Assembly: GCA_937967535.1 (NCBI GenBank)
Contig: CALCMV010000075.1
Span: forward strand, 1-6,613
Direction: 5' to 3'
DNA from: an uncultured Saprospiraceae bacterium
GTDB taxonomy: Bacteria; Bacteroidota; Bacteroidia; Chitinophagales; Saprospiraceae
DNA length: 6,613 bases
The position numbers and the translations under genes are program-made. Under the pieces are notes generated by a model that saw only the letters and a program-made list of their open reading frames with translations, did no database searches and was not told the DNA's origin. Positions within the stretch are counted from its first letter, which is position 1. The number at the start of each line of letters is the position of its first letter. Shown one piece after another: positions 6,598 to 6,613 of the stretch.

Positions 6598-6613
6598 GGC
6601 GAATAAATTCGCC
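6598..6613. repeat. Perfect palindrome GGCGAAT-AA-ATTCGCC at window edge
   Basis: Seven-base-pair arms surround a two-base centre, and the structure reaches the last base of the window, so it may be longer. GGCGAATnnATTCGCC-type palindromes are recalled as common intergenic repeats in several bacterial phyla. It shares the GGCGA start with the hairpin 87 nt upstream. Confidence 0.5.

Larger units (their letters stand above)
6160..6613. other. AT-rich intergenic region, repeats near right edge
   Basis: No open frame with gene-like character is seen. Bases 6180-6400 are extremely AT-rich, probably the leader and promoter region of the lipoprotein gene, but no convincing TAnnTTTG with a spaced TTG was located. 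From about 6400 the composition rises. Here there are a 9-nt direct repeat AAGTGCAGT (6422-6430 and 6527-6535), CAGTATT (6427-6433) inverted to AATACTG (6467-6473), CTTTAC (6483-6488) inverted to GTAAAG (6506-6511), and ATTTGTAA (6545-6552) inverted to TTACAAAT (6572-6579). This dense symmetry suggests a repeat element cut by the window edge. Confidence 0.45.

Overview
The window looks like a chromosomal stretch from a Bacteroidota-type bacterium, perhaps a cytophagal or saprospiral lineage. The signs are start codons preceded by A-rich stretches instead of Shine-Dalgarno sites, AT-rich gaps between genes, an exported protein with an ...SFGQA signal cleavage region, and an intergenic repeat family that encodes the spurious peptide TKTQRHKE. 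The placement is an inference from style. No rRNA, tRNA or marker gene is present to confirm it.

Positions 1-1645 (+ strand) carry the end of a purine (ureide) degradation operon: the C-terminal part of an allantoinase, then 51 nt later a complete allantoicase. Together they would turn allantoin into allantoate, then into ureidoglycolate and urea. Positions 1656-2474 (- strand) hold an AT-rich gene for a secreted protein of unknown function, whose stop codon lies only 10 nt from the allantoicase stop (convergent).

Positions 2475-2977 are non-coding and include a 189-bp element bounded by 40-nt imperfect inverted repeats. Positions 2978-4042 (+) encode a six-helix membrane protein with a probable bacterial PH-like domain at its C-terminus. 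Between this gene and the next convergent gene, 4042-4257 is almost completely filled by a second, unrelated nested inverted-repeat element.

On the - strand, 6159 down to 4270 encodes two envelope proteins that may be co-transcribed: a small lipoprotein, then an exported coiled-coil protein with a two-helix membrane hairpin and a periplasmic C-terminal region. Both carry VDTDV at or just after the predicted processing site. A third inverted repeat lies between them. Positions 6160-6613 are AT-rich and non-coding, and end in two short GC-rich hairpins.

The ureide genes are conventional. The least explained parts are the lipoprotein/coiled-coil pair and the presence of a different palindromic element in each of three intergenic gaps. 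I see no strong evidence for a complete new defence or mobile system.
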